Positions 22,165-32,800 of a stretch of DNA of 35,099 nt are shown here, piece after piece. The notes under the pieces are model-generated. The model ran no database searches, was not told the origin of the DNA, and saw nothing but the letters and a program-made list of their open reading frames with translations. Each line of letters opens with the position of its first letter. The first letter of the stretch is position 1. Source of the DNA: Flavobacteriales bacterium (GTDB taxonomy: Bacteria; Bacteroidota; Bacteroidia; Flavobacteriales; ECT2AJA-044); NCBI GenBank assembly GCA_021296215.1, contig JAGWBA010000019.1, positions 1 to 35,099 of the forward strand, in the 5' to 3' direction. The position numbers and the translations under genes are program-made.

Positions 22165-23958
22165 ATGCACGAGATTCTAGGTGATGGTTTTTACATGAAA
22201 AGTCAATACGATTCGGCCATGTATCATTTCTTGCGGGCCGAAGAGTATTTCAAGAATTACGGAAGTGAGTACGACCTTGCATGGAATCACAATTACCAGG
22301 GCAACGTGTACATGGAGCTTGGAAATACCTCCGAAGCTGTAGCGCACTTTTCGGCTGCTGAAGAGTATTTCGAAAAGGTGGGAGACGATCCTTTGGGGCA
22401 CTCGACTATCTTGTACAACTATTGCAATTTATACCTTCAACAAGGCAATATCGAAACTGGGTTTGCCATAGCCAAAACAGCTATGAATATGATTTTAAAG
22501 TCCGACTCATTCGGGCTTCCCGGTATTTACGGCATCATGTCTGAGTTTCAGGCAGAATTAGGTCAGCTCGATAGCGCCATCTACTATGCAGAAACGGGAT
22601 TAGCGATCAATAAAGAGCTCCATACGGGTCTTCTCGATAAGGCCGTGCTCTTGAACGACCTTGCTTACAATTATCACCTGCTCGGAAAGCATGAAATGAG
22701 CCTTATATATGCTGATAACGGCTTAACCGTGAACAGAAAACTGGGCGATAAAGCTGGTATTGCCTACTCATTCCTTGGCCGAGGACTTGCCCTGAATGAA
22801 CTCGAAGAGGTACATATGGCCGAAATCGCCTTGGATTCGGCCTGGCACTATGCCCTTCTCAATAAGTCCCCCTCGTTGATCGGATATTTGATCGACGAAG
22901 AGGTGGATTTTCATCGCACTCGGGGCAATTGGGAAAAGGCCTTAAGCATGAGTGACTCACTCAATTCGTACAACGATCGTATTCGCTCAACTCCTTTAAA
23001 GGAGTCGTTTCTGGAAGCTGAATTGAAAAGAAAATCGGCACAACTCGCGGCTCTTTCAGAGCGTGAGAACTTCGTCTCTACTCGATTGCAACGAGGTCGA
23101 ATCGTATTTGTATTGATTTTTGTCGGCGGTTTACTGTTGGCCTATCTGTTCTACACATCGAATAAAAACAGAAAAAAGCTACAGCGATTGGCAAACCTGC
23201 TTAAAGGAAAGAATAATACGCTTCAATCGCAATACGAGCTGCTCGAAACCAGTCAGGCTCAGATTATGGACGATGCCCGGTTGCGCGATCGACTCGTTGC
23301 GCTGATCAGTCATGACCTTCGCGCACCCTTAACTCAAGTGAAGATGGTCGCCGATCTGCTGCAGGACCCTTTGACCCCTGAAGCGGAAAAAGCAGGTCTG
23401 GTCAAGGCTTTGACGGAACGCTCTGAGCAATCGCTCGGCGAAATAAACAAAGTACTTGAATCGGTCCGAAAAATTATGCGTGGAAATCGGCCCGAGATTG
23501 AAGCCGTTTCCTGCTACGAGGCTTTTGAAGGCACCCATAAACTGCTTGCACTAGATATGGAGAGCAAGGGTATAAATTGTATTCCGGAAATCGAACCGGC
23601 GGATTTAACCGTACGACTGAACCCGGTATATCTTCAATCGATCATGCGGAACCTTATTTCCAATGCGATTAAATTCTCTAGCCCCGGAGATTCCGTGACT
23701 TTTTTTGCATATCGCGATGAAGATGAGATCGTTCTGGGGGTTCGAGATCAAGGCGTGGGCATGACCGAGGAAGTGCGCAAGAAGATTTTTGACGAAGATC
23801 GTTCCTATAGCTCGGTAGGTACCCTGAAAGAGCAAGGAGTCGGTGTTGGACTCCTGCACGTCAAGGAGTTTGCTCGCATGAATCAAGGTCGGGTGACCTG
23901 CTCGACCGAAGTTGGTAAAGGAACGGAGATCGCCCTCCGATTTCCTCTTTCTGCCTAG
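22165..23958 (+). CDS. TPR-domain sensor histidine kinase, body of the interrupted gene
   Basis: About 597 aa from the ATG at 22165 (a TTG at 22141 is also in frame). TPR-like helices fill the first 290 residues (for example YDSAMYHFLRAEEYF, EAVAHFSAAEEYFEKVG). A membrane helix follows (RIVFVLIFVGGLLLAYLFY), then a coiled coil, HisKA with the phospho-accepting His in LISHDLRAPLTQVK, and HATPase_c (N box NLISNAIKF, G1 DQGVGM, G2 EQGVGVGLL). This is the common Bacteroidota kinase with a periplasmic TPR sensor. No response-regulator gene is adjacent. Without the upstream signal peptide the TPR part could not be exported, so the present form may be inactive or mis-oriented. The stop overlaps the convergent tonB-like gene by 4 bases. 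Confidence 0.85.
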   Translation: MHEILGDGFYMKSQYDSAMYHFLRAEEYFKNYGSEYDLAWNHNYQGNVYMELGNTSEAVAHFSAAEEYFEKVGDDPLGHSTILYNYCNLYLQQGNIETGFAIAKTAMNMILKSDSFGLPGIYGIMSEFQAELGQLDSAIYYAETGLAINKELHTGLLDKAVLLNDLAYNYHLLGKHEMSLIYADNGLTVNRKLGDKAGIAYSFLGRGLALNELEEVHMAEIALDSAWHYALLNKSPSLIGYLIDEEVDFHRTRGNWEKALSMSDSLNSYNDRIRSTPLKESFLEAELKRKSAQLAALSERENFVSTRLQRGRIVFVLIFVGGLLLAYLFYTSNKNRKKLQRLANLLKGKNNTLQSQYELLETSQAQIMDDARLRDRLVALISHDLRAPLTQVKMVADLLQDPLTPEAEKAGLVKALTERSEQSLGEINKVLESVRKIMRGNRPEIEAVSCYEAFEGTHKLLALDMESKGINCIPEIEPADLTVRLNPVYLQSIMRNLISNAIKFSSPGDSVTFFAYRDEDEIVLGVRDQGVGMTEEVRKKIFDEDRSYSSVGTLKEQGVGVGLLHVKEFARMNQGRVTCSTEVGKGTEIALRFPLSA

Positions 23959-24686
23959 TGCAAAGCGAATTTTATAGGTAACCCGTATTGTATTGGAACA
24001 GGCTTGCCACGTTGCATTGCAGGACTACTCATCTTAGGGAGAGAGTTCACCAATCGAGCTCCTTCATCAATCAAATACTTATCGGGACCTCTGGTCACCT
24101 CCACATCTTTGACCTCACCATTCTTATCGACGACGAATGAAACAAACACACGACCTTCAACACCCATAACCTTGGACATTGTGGGATACTTCACATTATC
24201 AGCAACGAACTTGAGGAGTCTTTCTTCAAAGCACAGTTTTAGCTCCTCCCCTTTTAGTCCTTCGCATCCCGGAAAAACAGGCATGCTCTCTACTAATACA
24301 TATGGAACGGGCTCGGTAAGTTCCTCATCTTGGCCTTTAGGAATATAATCAGGTACTCCCCAATTCTTTTCAGCGTTAGGAACGATCTGTGTATTACTTA
24401 CGACCACGAGCTTCTTTTTTACTGCCGGAGTTGCTTTGGTCTTTAGGTCAGCCGGCTTCTCGGACTTGGGTTTGGCCGGTTTTCGATCATCGCTGATGTA
24501 CACTACCGGTGGCAGTTCTTCAACATACGGTCGGTCTGCTTCAATGATCGAATGAGTTTTGAGGTCTGAGAAAGACTTCCATTGAATAACAGTGATGGCC
24601 AGTAAAATTGCAATGCTGGCCCCGATCAATCGAAACACGAATTTGTGCCTTTCGAGATCAGCTTTAGGCGACTTCTTGAGTTCCAT
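23955..24686 (-). CDS. TonB-family energy transducer (paralogue 1)
   Basis: 243 aa. A short basic cytoplasmic start, one membrane anchor (residues 18-38, FRLIGASIAILLAITVIQW), a Pro/Lys-rich periplasmic spacer (KPAKPKSEKPADLKTKATPA), and a C-terminal TonB domain from about 150: YPTMSKVMGVEGRVFVSFVVDKNG, then PIQYGLPIKFAL. It should link the ExbBD proton-motive system to TonB-dependent receptors. A motif PVFPGCEGLKGEELKLC with two Cys sits just ahead of the TonB domain and recurs in both neighbours, showing tandem duplication. A 9-bp AT-rich stem (24695-24716) lies immediately upstream. Confidence 0.88.
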   Translation of the reverse strand: MELKKSPKADLERHKFVFRLIGASIAILLAITVIQWKSFSDLKTHSIIEADRPYVEELPPVVYISDDRKPAKPKSEKPADLKTKATPAVKKKLVVVSNTQIVPNAEKNWGVPDYIPKGQDEELTEPVPYVLVESMPVFPGCEGLKGEELKLCFEERLLKFVADNVKYPTMSKVMGVEGRVFVSFVVDKNGEVKDVEVTRGPDKYLIDEGARLVNSLPKMSSPAMQRGKPVPIQYGLPIKFALH

Positions 24687-24694
24687 AAATAGTA

Positions 24695-24716
24695 CAGTTT
24701 AATTGAGATTAAACTG
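24695..24716 (-). other. AT-rich hairpin upstream of tonB paralogue 1
   Basis: CAGTTTAAT (24695-24703) and ATTAAACTG (24708-24716) pair around TGAG. On the minus strand it lies between the 139-aa TonB-domain gene and the 243-aa gene, 9 bases before the ATG. There is no following T run, so it may be an operator or leader stem rather than a terminator. Confidence 0.4.
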
Positions 24717-24777
24717 GGTGGCTACTAAAAGAGCGACAAAAAGGGTGCCGAGATTCTATACCGGTGTTCAATGGCGT

Positions 24778-25197
24778 TCAGGAAAGCCGGAAATTGATCG
24801 GAACGGTCAACGCAACCGGTACAGGCTTCCCGTTTCGAGTTGCGGGATTGAATTGAGGCAATGACTTTATGACCTTCACAGCTGCTTCATCCAATGAAGC
24901 ATGAGCGGAAAGAGCAACTTCAATATCTCTAACGCTACCATCCATTGAAATAACGAAGGTCACATAGACCTTGCCTTCTATGTTTTTTTTCATCGCTAGT
25001 TCAGGATACTCAAAGTGATTGCTAATGTGTTCAGCGAGCTTCATGTTAAAGCATGAAGTGCGCTCATTTTCATCCTTAACTTCTTCGCATCCCGGAAAAA
25101 TGGGCATTGTATCAACCGAATTGAAGCTCACCGCTTCCTGTGCCATGGAGCCCAAGGACGCGATAACCATCATGGAAATGAAAATGGTTCTGTACAT
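24778..25197 (-). CDS. Stand-alone exported TonB C-terminal domain protein (paralogue 2)
   Basis: 139 aa. It starts with a signal peptide (MYRTIFISMMVIASLGSMAQ, cleavage expected after MAQ or SMA) and then goes straight into the shared motif MPIFPGCEEVKDENERTSC and one TonB_C domain (YPELAMKKNIEGKVYVTFVI ... LTVPINFRL). There is no membrane anchor and no Pro-rich spacer, so unlike its neighbours it should be a soluble periplasmic protein and cannot span to ExbBD. A role as receptor-binding accessory or competitor is only inference. It lies between two full-length paralogues and follows a strong terminator. Confidence 0.85.
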   Translation of the reverse strand: MYRTIFISMMVIASLGSMAQEAVSFNSVDTMPIFPGCEEVKDENERTSCFNMKLAEHISNHFEYPELAMKKNIEGKVYVTFVISMDGSVRDIEVALSAHASLDEAAVKVIKSLPQFNPATRNGKPVPVALTVPINFRLS

Positions 25198-25203
25198 AAG
25201 TGT

Positions 25204-25236
25204 GAAATTAAAAAGGCCCTCGAATACTCGAGGGCT
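25204..25236 (-). terminator. Rho-independent terminator after tonB paralogue 3
   Basis: On the minus strand the stem GCCCTCGA / TCGAGGGC (25228-25235 with 25216-25223) has a 4-nt loop and is followed by C and TTTTTAATTT. It lies 20 bases after the stop of the 235-aa tonB gene and before the 139-aa gene, so the latter is probably transcribed separately or by readthrough. Confidence 0.85.
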
Positions 25237-25255
25237 GTACTTGTGGTCAAATACT

Positions 25256-25963
25256 TTACTGCAACTTAAAGTTGATCGGCACCGTAAAGGCTACCGGCAC
25301 GGACTTTCCACGTTGTTTTGCGGGAGTCATTTGCGGTAGTGTGTTCACAATTCGAACAGCTTCTGCATCGAGGTGCTTGTCTACACCACGCCCTACTGTT
25401 GCATTCGTGATCTTACCTTGTTGGTCGATTACGAAGGTTACAAATACTTTCCCTTGAATACCCATATCCCTTGCGATCGGCGGGTATTTAAAGACCGTAA
25501 GAATGTGTTCGTTGATTTTCTGGTTGAAACACATGTCTTGCTCATTCGCATCTTTAAGGTTCTCACAACCTGGGAATACCGGCTTGTTTTCCACGACCAT
25601 GAAGTTCATGGGTTCCAAAACCTCTTCCTCTTCCGGTTCTTCAATGATCTCGATGATCTCTTCCTCGTCGAAATCCTGATCTTGGATCTTGATCTCGTCT
25701 TCGATCTCCTTATCATCCTCTACCACTTGAATAACCTCGGGGGGAGGTGGTGGCGGGGGAGGTGGCTTCTTTTGACGCAAGGTCACGGGGACCATTTCTT
25801 CGTCGATCTCCATATCCAGACTTCCTAAGTCCATCAACTCACGCTCGTAGGTCTTCCACTCAAATAAGAAGATCACTACCCCAAGAGCAACGATCAACCC
25901 GATCAAAGTGAAGATCGAACGAGAGCGTTCGAGATCCGCTTGTGGATTTTTCTTCTGTTCCAT
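25256..25963 (-). CDS. TonB-family energy transducer with poly-proline spacer (paralogue 3)
   Basis: 235 aa from the ATG at 25963 (MEQKKNPQADLERSRS); the open frame upstream is non-coding leader holding the promoter. Membrane anchor at about 20-38 (FTLIGLIVALGVVIFLFEW), a run of nine prolines (KKPPPPPPPPPEV), a very acidic segment (DFDEEEIIEIIEEPEEEE), then NKPVFPGCENLKDANEQDMC and the TonB_C domain ending AFTVPINFKLQ. This is the classic Bacteroidota TonB form. It has its own candidate promoter and terminator, so it can be an independent transcription unit beside the vanZ-gcvH-sprA operon. Confidence 0.92.
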   Translation of the reverse strand: MEQKKNPQADLERSRSIFTLIGLIVALGVVIFLFEWKTYERELMDLGSLDMEIDEEMVPVTLRQKKPPPPPPPPPEVIQVVEDDKEIEDEIKIQDQDFDEEEIIEIIEEPEEEEVLEPMNFMVVENKPVFPGCENLKDANEQDMCFNQKINEHILTVFKYPPIARDMGIQGKVFVTFVIDQQGKITNATVGRGVDKHLDAEAVRIVNTLPQMTPAKQRGKSVPVAFTVPINFKLQ

Positions 25964-25984
25964 TACCTTTTCAGAATTGGACGT

Positions 25985-26015
25985 TAAAAATAGGCATTCG
26001 CCCTGTGCACTCCAA
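25985..26015 (-). promoter_or_regulatory. Candidate promoter for tonB paralogue 3
   Basis: On the minus strand TTG (26015-26013), 20 bases, then TATTTTTA (25992-25985), one mismatch from TANNTTTG. The spacing is right for the Bacteroidota -33/-7 pair and the box is 21 bases before the ATG. A short GCACT/AGTGC stem overlaps the -33 side. Confidence 0.45.
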
Positions 26016-26030
26016 AAAGTGCTATTAATT

Positions 26031-26411
26031 TTAGGTAAAACTTCCACCTCTCAATAGCCTGTGCATGGGATACGCCATCAATGCACCACCCAAATTCGCA
26101 GCTATATCGAGCAATTCACCTCTTCGGCCTTCGATTATATAATGTTGTACCAACTCGAGCACCCCACCCAAGACCATGCTTAGTATAAACGCGAGCAAGA
26201 AAGCTCTATTGCGCCACACGACTTTGTGATCTTGCTTTAACCACGCTCTCGCAAGTAATAAGGTCAAAACGAAATAGACGAAAGCATGGGCGAACTTATC
26301 CGAAAATTGCACTCGTGGCATATCGCTACCGGGAGTCAAACTCGTCAAGAGTATGATTCCCGCCCAGAGAATTGAGGGAATGAATCGTCTAAGCCAACCT
26401 TTATTAGGCAC
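26031..26411 (-). CDS. VanZ-like small membrane protein
   Basis: 126 aa with four predicted membrane helices (about 10-28, 40-57, 68-86, 98-115). VanZ-family signatures: an N-terminal SLTPGSDMP loop, [18 protein letters not shown], and the third-loop E-Q-H cluster [28 protein letters not shown]. Function in Bacteroidota is unknown; vanZ of enterococci gives low-level teicoplanin resistance. The ATG overlaps the gcvH end by 8 bases, and this small gene regularly follows gcvH in the sprA neighbourhood. Confidence 0.88.
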   Translation of the reverse strand: MPNKGWLRRFIPSILWAGIILLTSLTPGSDMPRVQFSDKFAHAFVYFVLTLLLARAWLKQDHKVVWRNRAFLLAFILSMVLGGVLELVQHYIIEGRRGELLDIAANLGGALMAYPMHRLLRGGSFT

Positions 26412-26784
26412 CGATCACCTCCTTGTAGGCCCCAGCATCTAATAAGTTGTCGAAATCCTCCGCGTTGTCAGGCTTTATTTTGATCATCCATCCGGCTCCG
26501 TATGGATCCTCATTTACTTTCTCGGGATCATCTTCCAAACCTTCATTGAACTCAACGACTTCTCCGGTGACCGGCATAAAAAGATCCGAGACGGTCTTTA
26601 CTGCTTCAACCGATCCAAATACTTCCTCAGCGTCGAGTTGGTCTCCTTCGGTTTCCACTTCCACATATACAATGTCGCCCAATTCGCCTTGTGCGAAATC
26701 GGTGATACCCACCACAAACAAGTCTCCTTCCTTACGGATCCATTCGTGGTCTTTGGTGTACTTCAAATCTTCAGGGATATTCAT
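26404..26784 (-). CDS. gcvH: Glycine cleavage system H protein
   Basis: 126 aa from the ATG at 26784 ([15 protein letters not shown]); an upstream in-frame ATG would add eleven residues that are not family-like. The H protein carries the aminomethyl group on a lipoyl arm between the P, T and L proteins. The lipoylation site is Lys63 in [12 protein letters not shown], followed by [12 protein letters not shown] and the [10 protein letters not shown] end, all canonical. Encoded alone here, away from gcvP and gcvT, as is usual beside sprA. Confidence 0.96.
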   Translation of the reverse strand: MNIPEDLKYTKDHEWIRKEGDLFVVGITDFAQGELGDIVYVEVETEGDQLDAEEVFGSVEAVKTVSDLFMPVTGEVVEFNEGLEDDPEKVNEDPYGAGWMIKIKPDNAEDFDNLLDAGAYKEVIGA

Positions 26785-26830
26785 CTTCTGTATAGCGATT
26801 AATTGAGGCCCTAACATAGAGAATCTTGCA

Positions 26831-29800
26831 TCACTGACCTAAGGTGAAGCGCATCTCGATACCGAAGTTGGTATTTGCCGTCGAGACAGCGGTAGAAACC
26901 TCGTAATTCGTCATAACGCGGTCGAAGAACAAGCGCACGTTAAAACGGCGCGAAATCACGTAATCGGCCGAAAGCTGGATCTTGATCAGACTTTGCCCTC
27001 CGGTAGGTAGTGTGGTTCCTTCGACGATTCGTCGGATGACCGTCCGGTTTTGTCGAATACTGACATCAGCCTGAACATTAAGGTCCGAAACGATTCTTTT
27101 CGTTCGTCCACCACTCTTCATTCTGAATGGAACGTCGCGGAAACGGTAACCCGCTCCAAAAATATACTCCCGACCGGTGATCTCGGTGATCTGATTATTC
27201 GCGAAGCTCATCGTCATACTTCGGTCGCGGCGCATCTCAACTCTCGAAGTCAAGCTGTTGTTCATGGTCACATCGACCTTGATCAGAGGCGAAAACTGCT
27301 CGCGAACAGCAACGGTCTGAATCTGGTATTCTGCAAAGTAATTTCCGGATGGATCCAAACCGTCGTCAGAATCCTGAACCCTTAAGTCCGTTTGAAAGCT
27401 CCCTACCGTGTACGTCGATCTATAGGCGTGGCTCAAAGTCACGGTTCTAAAGGTTTCGCGAATCCATGGAATCTTCATGAGTCCGTCATACGTGATGCGC
27501 CAGTTCGGTAAGGGCACATCTCGTAGGGTTCTTGTGCTGTATGAGGATGCATCCGAACCCTGATAGGCCGCAAGGAATGCTGGGATCAGTACATCTTGTT
27601 GAGTAGGGCCATAACCTACCGGGAATCCTGTTGTGTCGTCGATTATAACCACACCATCTCTATCCAAAGCCAAGCGTTCGGCGATCACATATCGATTCTC
27701 CAGGAATTGATCGTAGGTATCAGACTGGAACTCTCCTTTACTGATGAAGCTTACTTTTTCAAAAGCGGTAGCCCAACTCAAAAAACTAATGCTCAAATTA
27801 CCGCGGTACATCGGATTCAAATCTTGGAAATTGTCATCGTCCGGCACATAGCGGAAGAATGATTCGAAATTCTCGGTATAGGTTCTGTTGCCCGTTAACT
27901 CGATGCGGAAATCCCGAATGGGTTCTAAATTCAATCGCAGGTTAAGGTTCTGCGAAACCGTCTGCGCATACCGCTGTGGTTGAAGCGTATCGGTAGTGAT
28001 CCAGCCATTGGCGGCGGCCTGCGGCCGGATGTCTTCTTGACTCCCAAATACGAACCCTAAGGTCGGAGCCATGCCTCCGTTGTAATTCGTCATACCAAAG
28101 TACGAAGTCGAAGGCAAGTAACCGGGCAATAAGGTTCCCACATTCGTGGTATAACTGATGTTCCCGTTTTTCACCATCATTAGAAAGCGCAACAAAGCCT
28201 TTCCGAATTCTCCTTCTTTTTCTTCTTCCTCCTCCTCTTCGTTATTCTCCGGCTCATTCCCATTTCGCGTTCGGCGATTCGGCATTCTTCGCTGACTGTT
28301 GTTACGCTGATTGGCATTTCGCAAAAAGCCCACTTTATTGTACAGTTGTGTAAAGTTGAACTGAACGTTATACTGCTGCGTATTACTGTTTTCAATAGTG
28401 TTACCAAAACTCAATCGGGTTAACGAGGCCGTAGACCAATCGTAATTACTGGTGTAGCGATAAGTAGCATTGGTCCAGTCGAGTATAGGGATCAAATTCA
28501 CCGGCAATTGCCAGTTGAAATTCAAGGTTTGGTGGAATCGCGTTGAACGGCCGCCATTCCAGAAATTGGACCAAATACTGTCCCGTGCACTATCGTCAAT
28601 GGCTCCTTCGGGCTCATCGATCCGGTTGTTCGAGGTAGCCGTATAGTCGATCTTAATGTTCTTGGTCAGGTCGTATTTGAGGTCGTACACCCGATCCATG
28701 GTAAATGCCTTGTTGTAGTTCGGTTCAATGAGCAAAATTGCATCGCTGTTATTTCGCAGCTTGGTCTCGGCATAATCCCTCCGAATATTCGTCTGGAACG
28801 CAAAACGGCTCGGTAAGTAGTAGAAATTCGCCTCACTGAACAATCGAAGCCACTTAGAGCTTCTCAGGAAATTCACATTCCTGAATGGACGCACATTCTC
28901 AGGGCGGGTATTGAAGTTATATGCCAACTGGCCTTGCGTATTCTTCATTACCGAATATTCCGTATTCACATCGCGGTGATAAGTTTCGTTGCACGAGTAG
29001 GTCACCGAGAAGTTTTCGATATCCCAAGGCATTTCCTTTTTCGGAGCCTGTTGGTTTAAAGCTCCCGGACCTTGTGGCACCCCGGGTGCTCCGGGCGAAG
29101 GTCGGTTGCCTCCCGTAGTCCGTTCCTTGCGAACATTCGTAAAGTTCACGCTGGTGCGCCGCGTGTAGTCCTGAATGATCGATTTCAGCGAATCGCGCTC
29201 CTGTGCATTATCCAAGGCGTCGTACGCTTCTGGCGTTTCGATATCCGTATCCAATTCGTTGAACATCGGGTTGGCGATTCGCTCTCCGTATCCGAAGTAC
29301 ATCGGAATACGAATACCCGAGTTGCCAAAGAATTGACCCAAGTTCAGGTTCGACTGGAAGTTGTATTCGATGATCTCTTCCTTGTTCCGATCCTGGACCG
29401 CCTTGTCGATACCTCCAAATCCGACCGTGCTGTAGTTACCCGAAAGGCTCACCGTACCAAAATCGGCCAACTTCGCCACGGCCCTTACGGTAGCTGCGTA
29501 GCCTCCACGTTGATCAAAGTCGGTCAATCGCAATTCATTAAACCATACCTCGGCACATTTGCTCATTCCATCATCCGGATTCGAAGGGCCTAGCTTTTTC
29601 GGGTTTCGCATACCCAACATGATGGTACGCACATTACCCAAACTCGGGTTACCCACAATGGTTATCCGGTGGCCCTTCGCGTTTATCACAGTAAACGGAG
29701 TGGTCAAATTCACGTCCGGATTCCCCTGCATGGCACCGTTTCGTGCCAACTTCGCTTGGGTGATCTCTTCAAATGCAAAGTCGAATTCGTTCTGTTCGGG

Positions 29801-32800
29801 CCAAATGGCTCCGGGATCAGAGGTTCCCCACGGGGTTACTTTGACCGGAATCTCATATTCGTAATAGTTCTGAGTGAAGTCGGACCCCAATCGCATGAAC
29901 GCCGTCAAATCCCCATCCTGCAGATCGTCTCCGTCGCGAGCATCCTCGGCATGGACGAACATCTTGATGCGGTTGTAGTTCCGCATATCCATATTGATGT
30001 TCTTAAATGCCGCACGGGCATCTCCATCTTCTAACTCACAGGCCCGAAGGCTTATCGACTGCTCGTTCTGAGCTTGAAGGTTGGTGGTTCCAAAGAGTAC
30101 CTGACGATCGATACCGGGGGGAATCACATAAGGTATGGGCGAACGCTGACCATTCTCTTCGAGGTTGACTGCGGTCAAGTCAAAGTTGGTGTCATCATCG
30201 AAATCATCGTCCAAATCCTCACCCGGAACAGCGAGGTTATCAGAATATCGTCTCCAGTCTGAACGCACGAACTCCAGGCGAGCAAAACGCATGATCAAGG
30301 AGTCCTGGAACCCGGTATACACCATACGCATAAAGCGAATACTGCGGAAATCGAAGATATTACCAACTACGCGATCCGGCTCGAAGATGGGAACTTTCAA
30401 CTGATACCAAGTCACCTCATCGACCTGTCCGTTTTGAAGTTTAACCGATGCTGTTACCGCGTCTGTAATGTAGTTTTCACCGATGACCATGTCCTCGGGG
30501 CGAATACTGATCCGGTACTGGTAGTAGGCCTCGGTTTTACTAAGCGTTTGATCTTGGTTAATGTCCTCCACATCGGGTAAGGTGGTCGCCGCGGTCGGAT
30601 AAGGCTCGATACTGTTCCCTACCGGGGAGTTCCCCTCTGTGTTGTTATATCGTTTGTATCGCTCGAGAATAGGAACCTCCGCGTTGTCGTAATCGGATCC
30701 ACGATAGTAATGATAGTCGTCGTTTGCAGGGTCGTTCAAAGCTTGTTGGTACGCGCCCGAACTAGTTCCGTAGGCGGCTGCTACGAGATCGAGATAAGAG
30801 GGAGTGCCTGGCAAAGTATCTCCATTATAAGGCCAGTTAGCCTCTAGGCCATTATTGAGCCCGTCAAGTCCAATATCTTGTCGCGCACGAGCATCCGGGT
30901 CATTGGCAAAAGCGTTTACGATCGACTGATTCGTCGGCACATGCCCCCACTGCGTGGTATCTACTTCCTCGATAACGGTTCCTTCAGGTAAGCCGTTCTC
31001 AAAGGCCTTGCGGTTGTCGCGAAGAATATCCTCGCTGATGTTTCCCAAGTGGATATAAAGGTCTCCACCTTGTGCATTCGGGTCATACACGAATGGATCG
31101 AGGATCCACATCTGAATGAACTCTACGTTTGCTGTTTCGAAGTTCGACTGAGTGATCGAGCGCATGATCCCTCCCCAGCGCGTTTCGGGCTGAGCCAAAC
31201 TACCGTCGGGGTTGAGTCCGGCCGAGTGCTGGCCGGGCTCTACATCGAAGTTGTACGGTCCGCGTTCGCTTGGATAAAACGCCATGTTGAGCACCGCCAT
31301 GTTGGTGGGCTGGCCGTTTGGAATATCTTTAGCAGGGAATAGCTCGGTGATCAGGACTTCCCGAACAAAGTGGTTACTCTGTTGATCGGGGTCGTTTCGA
31401 ATGTGGTCGGGCGTGAGCGAGTTATTTCGGTGGAAAAGTGGATCCACTACGTACCAAGCCAACTTTGCACGGTTGAACCCATATGCCACGTTCTTACTTT
31501 CTCCGGCCTCGGGCCAGAGGTCCGATTGACCTTGAGGTGTCGATGCAATGGACCACTGCGTAACGGTTCGTATATCGATGGTGATTTGGCTATTCTCAAA
31601 ATCATCGATGTAACTGGTTCCATCGCCGTCGATCTTGATACCTCGTGGAGATCCCGGGATCAATTGAGCGAACTCTCCCGTTACGTTGATCGTGGATTTC
31701 GACTTCGTGCTTATTCCCGGCAACGCATCGACCATTCGCGTCAAGAAGCGCGACTCAGTTGTGTAATTTCCGTTAAAGCCCCAAATCGTGTTATTTATGG
31801 GCTCGTCTCCCATATTCACCTTCTGGGTAAGCGGACGTTCCCCGAGGTTCAAAATGGTACCTCCCAGCATAAAGTCGTCGCTAACTTCATAATCGACATG
31901 GGCTCCCATGAACCGCTTAGCCTGAAAGTTGAATAGTGAATTATTTTCCAGCGAAATCTGGATTGGTGTTCCCGAATTTAAAAGTCCTTCGTCGATGATC
32001 TTCACACGCCCGAGGTTGTAATCGACCGTATAGTGAACATTCTCGACCAGTTGTTGGCCACCCGCAGTAACCGTAACCGATCCTTGCGGCACGTTCATGG
32101 CATTCAATGGGATCTCGCTACTGCTGCTACTTCGATAGCTCCCTCGGAACAAGAACTTATTGTGCACAGCGTCCTGTTGAGCTACGAACTTAGTACTGTC
32201 GTACAGCTGATCATATACATAGTCATCGGCCAAAGTTCCGTCGCCCACGGCTTCGAATTGTGCCCTCAGGTGATCACCAAAGGGCTCTGCAACGGGGAAC
32301 ATTATTCGGCCATTGCTAGGTATTATAGTAATGTTCGGAACAAAGTCATAGACCCCATCGGGCAGTGGGTCATTGTTGTTGTTCAACTTATCGACATTCA
32401 AGACTCGAAGAAGGATCTGGTCGCTCAGTCCACCCTCGGGAATGAAGTTCATGGGCTGACCCGTTTCATCGTTGGCGTACAGTACATCGAGGCGGAAATC
32501 TTGCTGATTCACCCGGAAGGCACCGATGTTATACACGTTCTTCATCATCAGGTCCCACATCGGTTCATTCACGGCCACGATCACACTCTTCAGCAACTTC
32601 ACCATCAGGGTTTGCGGTGCGTCGATACCGTCGTTCGAGAATTCACCGACCTGATACGTTTGACCGTTATAGGTATACTGGAAAGCAACGCCCAAGACCT
32701 CATCGGCATTGAGCGATTGGTTCAAGGATATATATCCCAAGTTCGGGTGGTAGGTAAACTCGTTGGTCCTCAATCGACGTGCGGTCTCCAGCTCGGCGTA

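Noticed and set aside
21876-22184. 102-aa plus-strand open frame before the histidine kinase
   Set aside because: Wrong frame: the signal-peptide ORF at 21961 is in frame with the kinase and has a clear Sec signal, whereas this one has no pattern.
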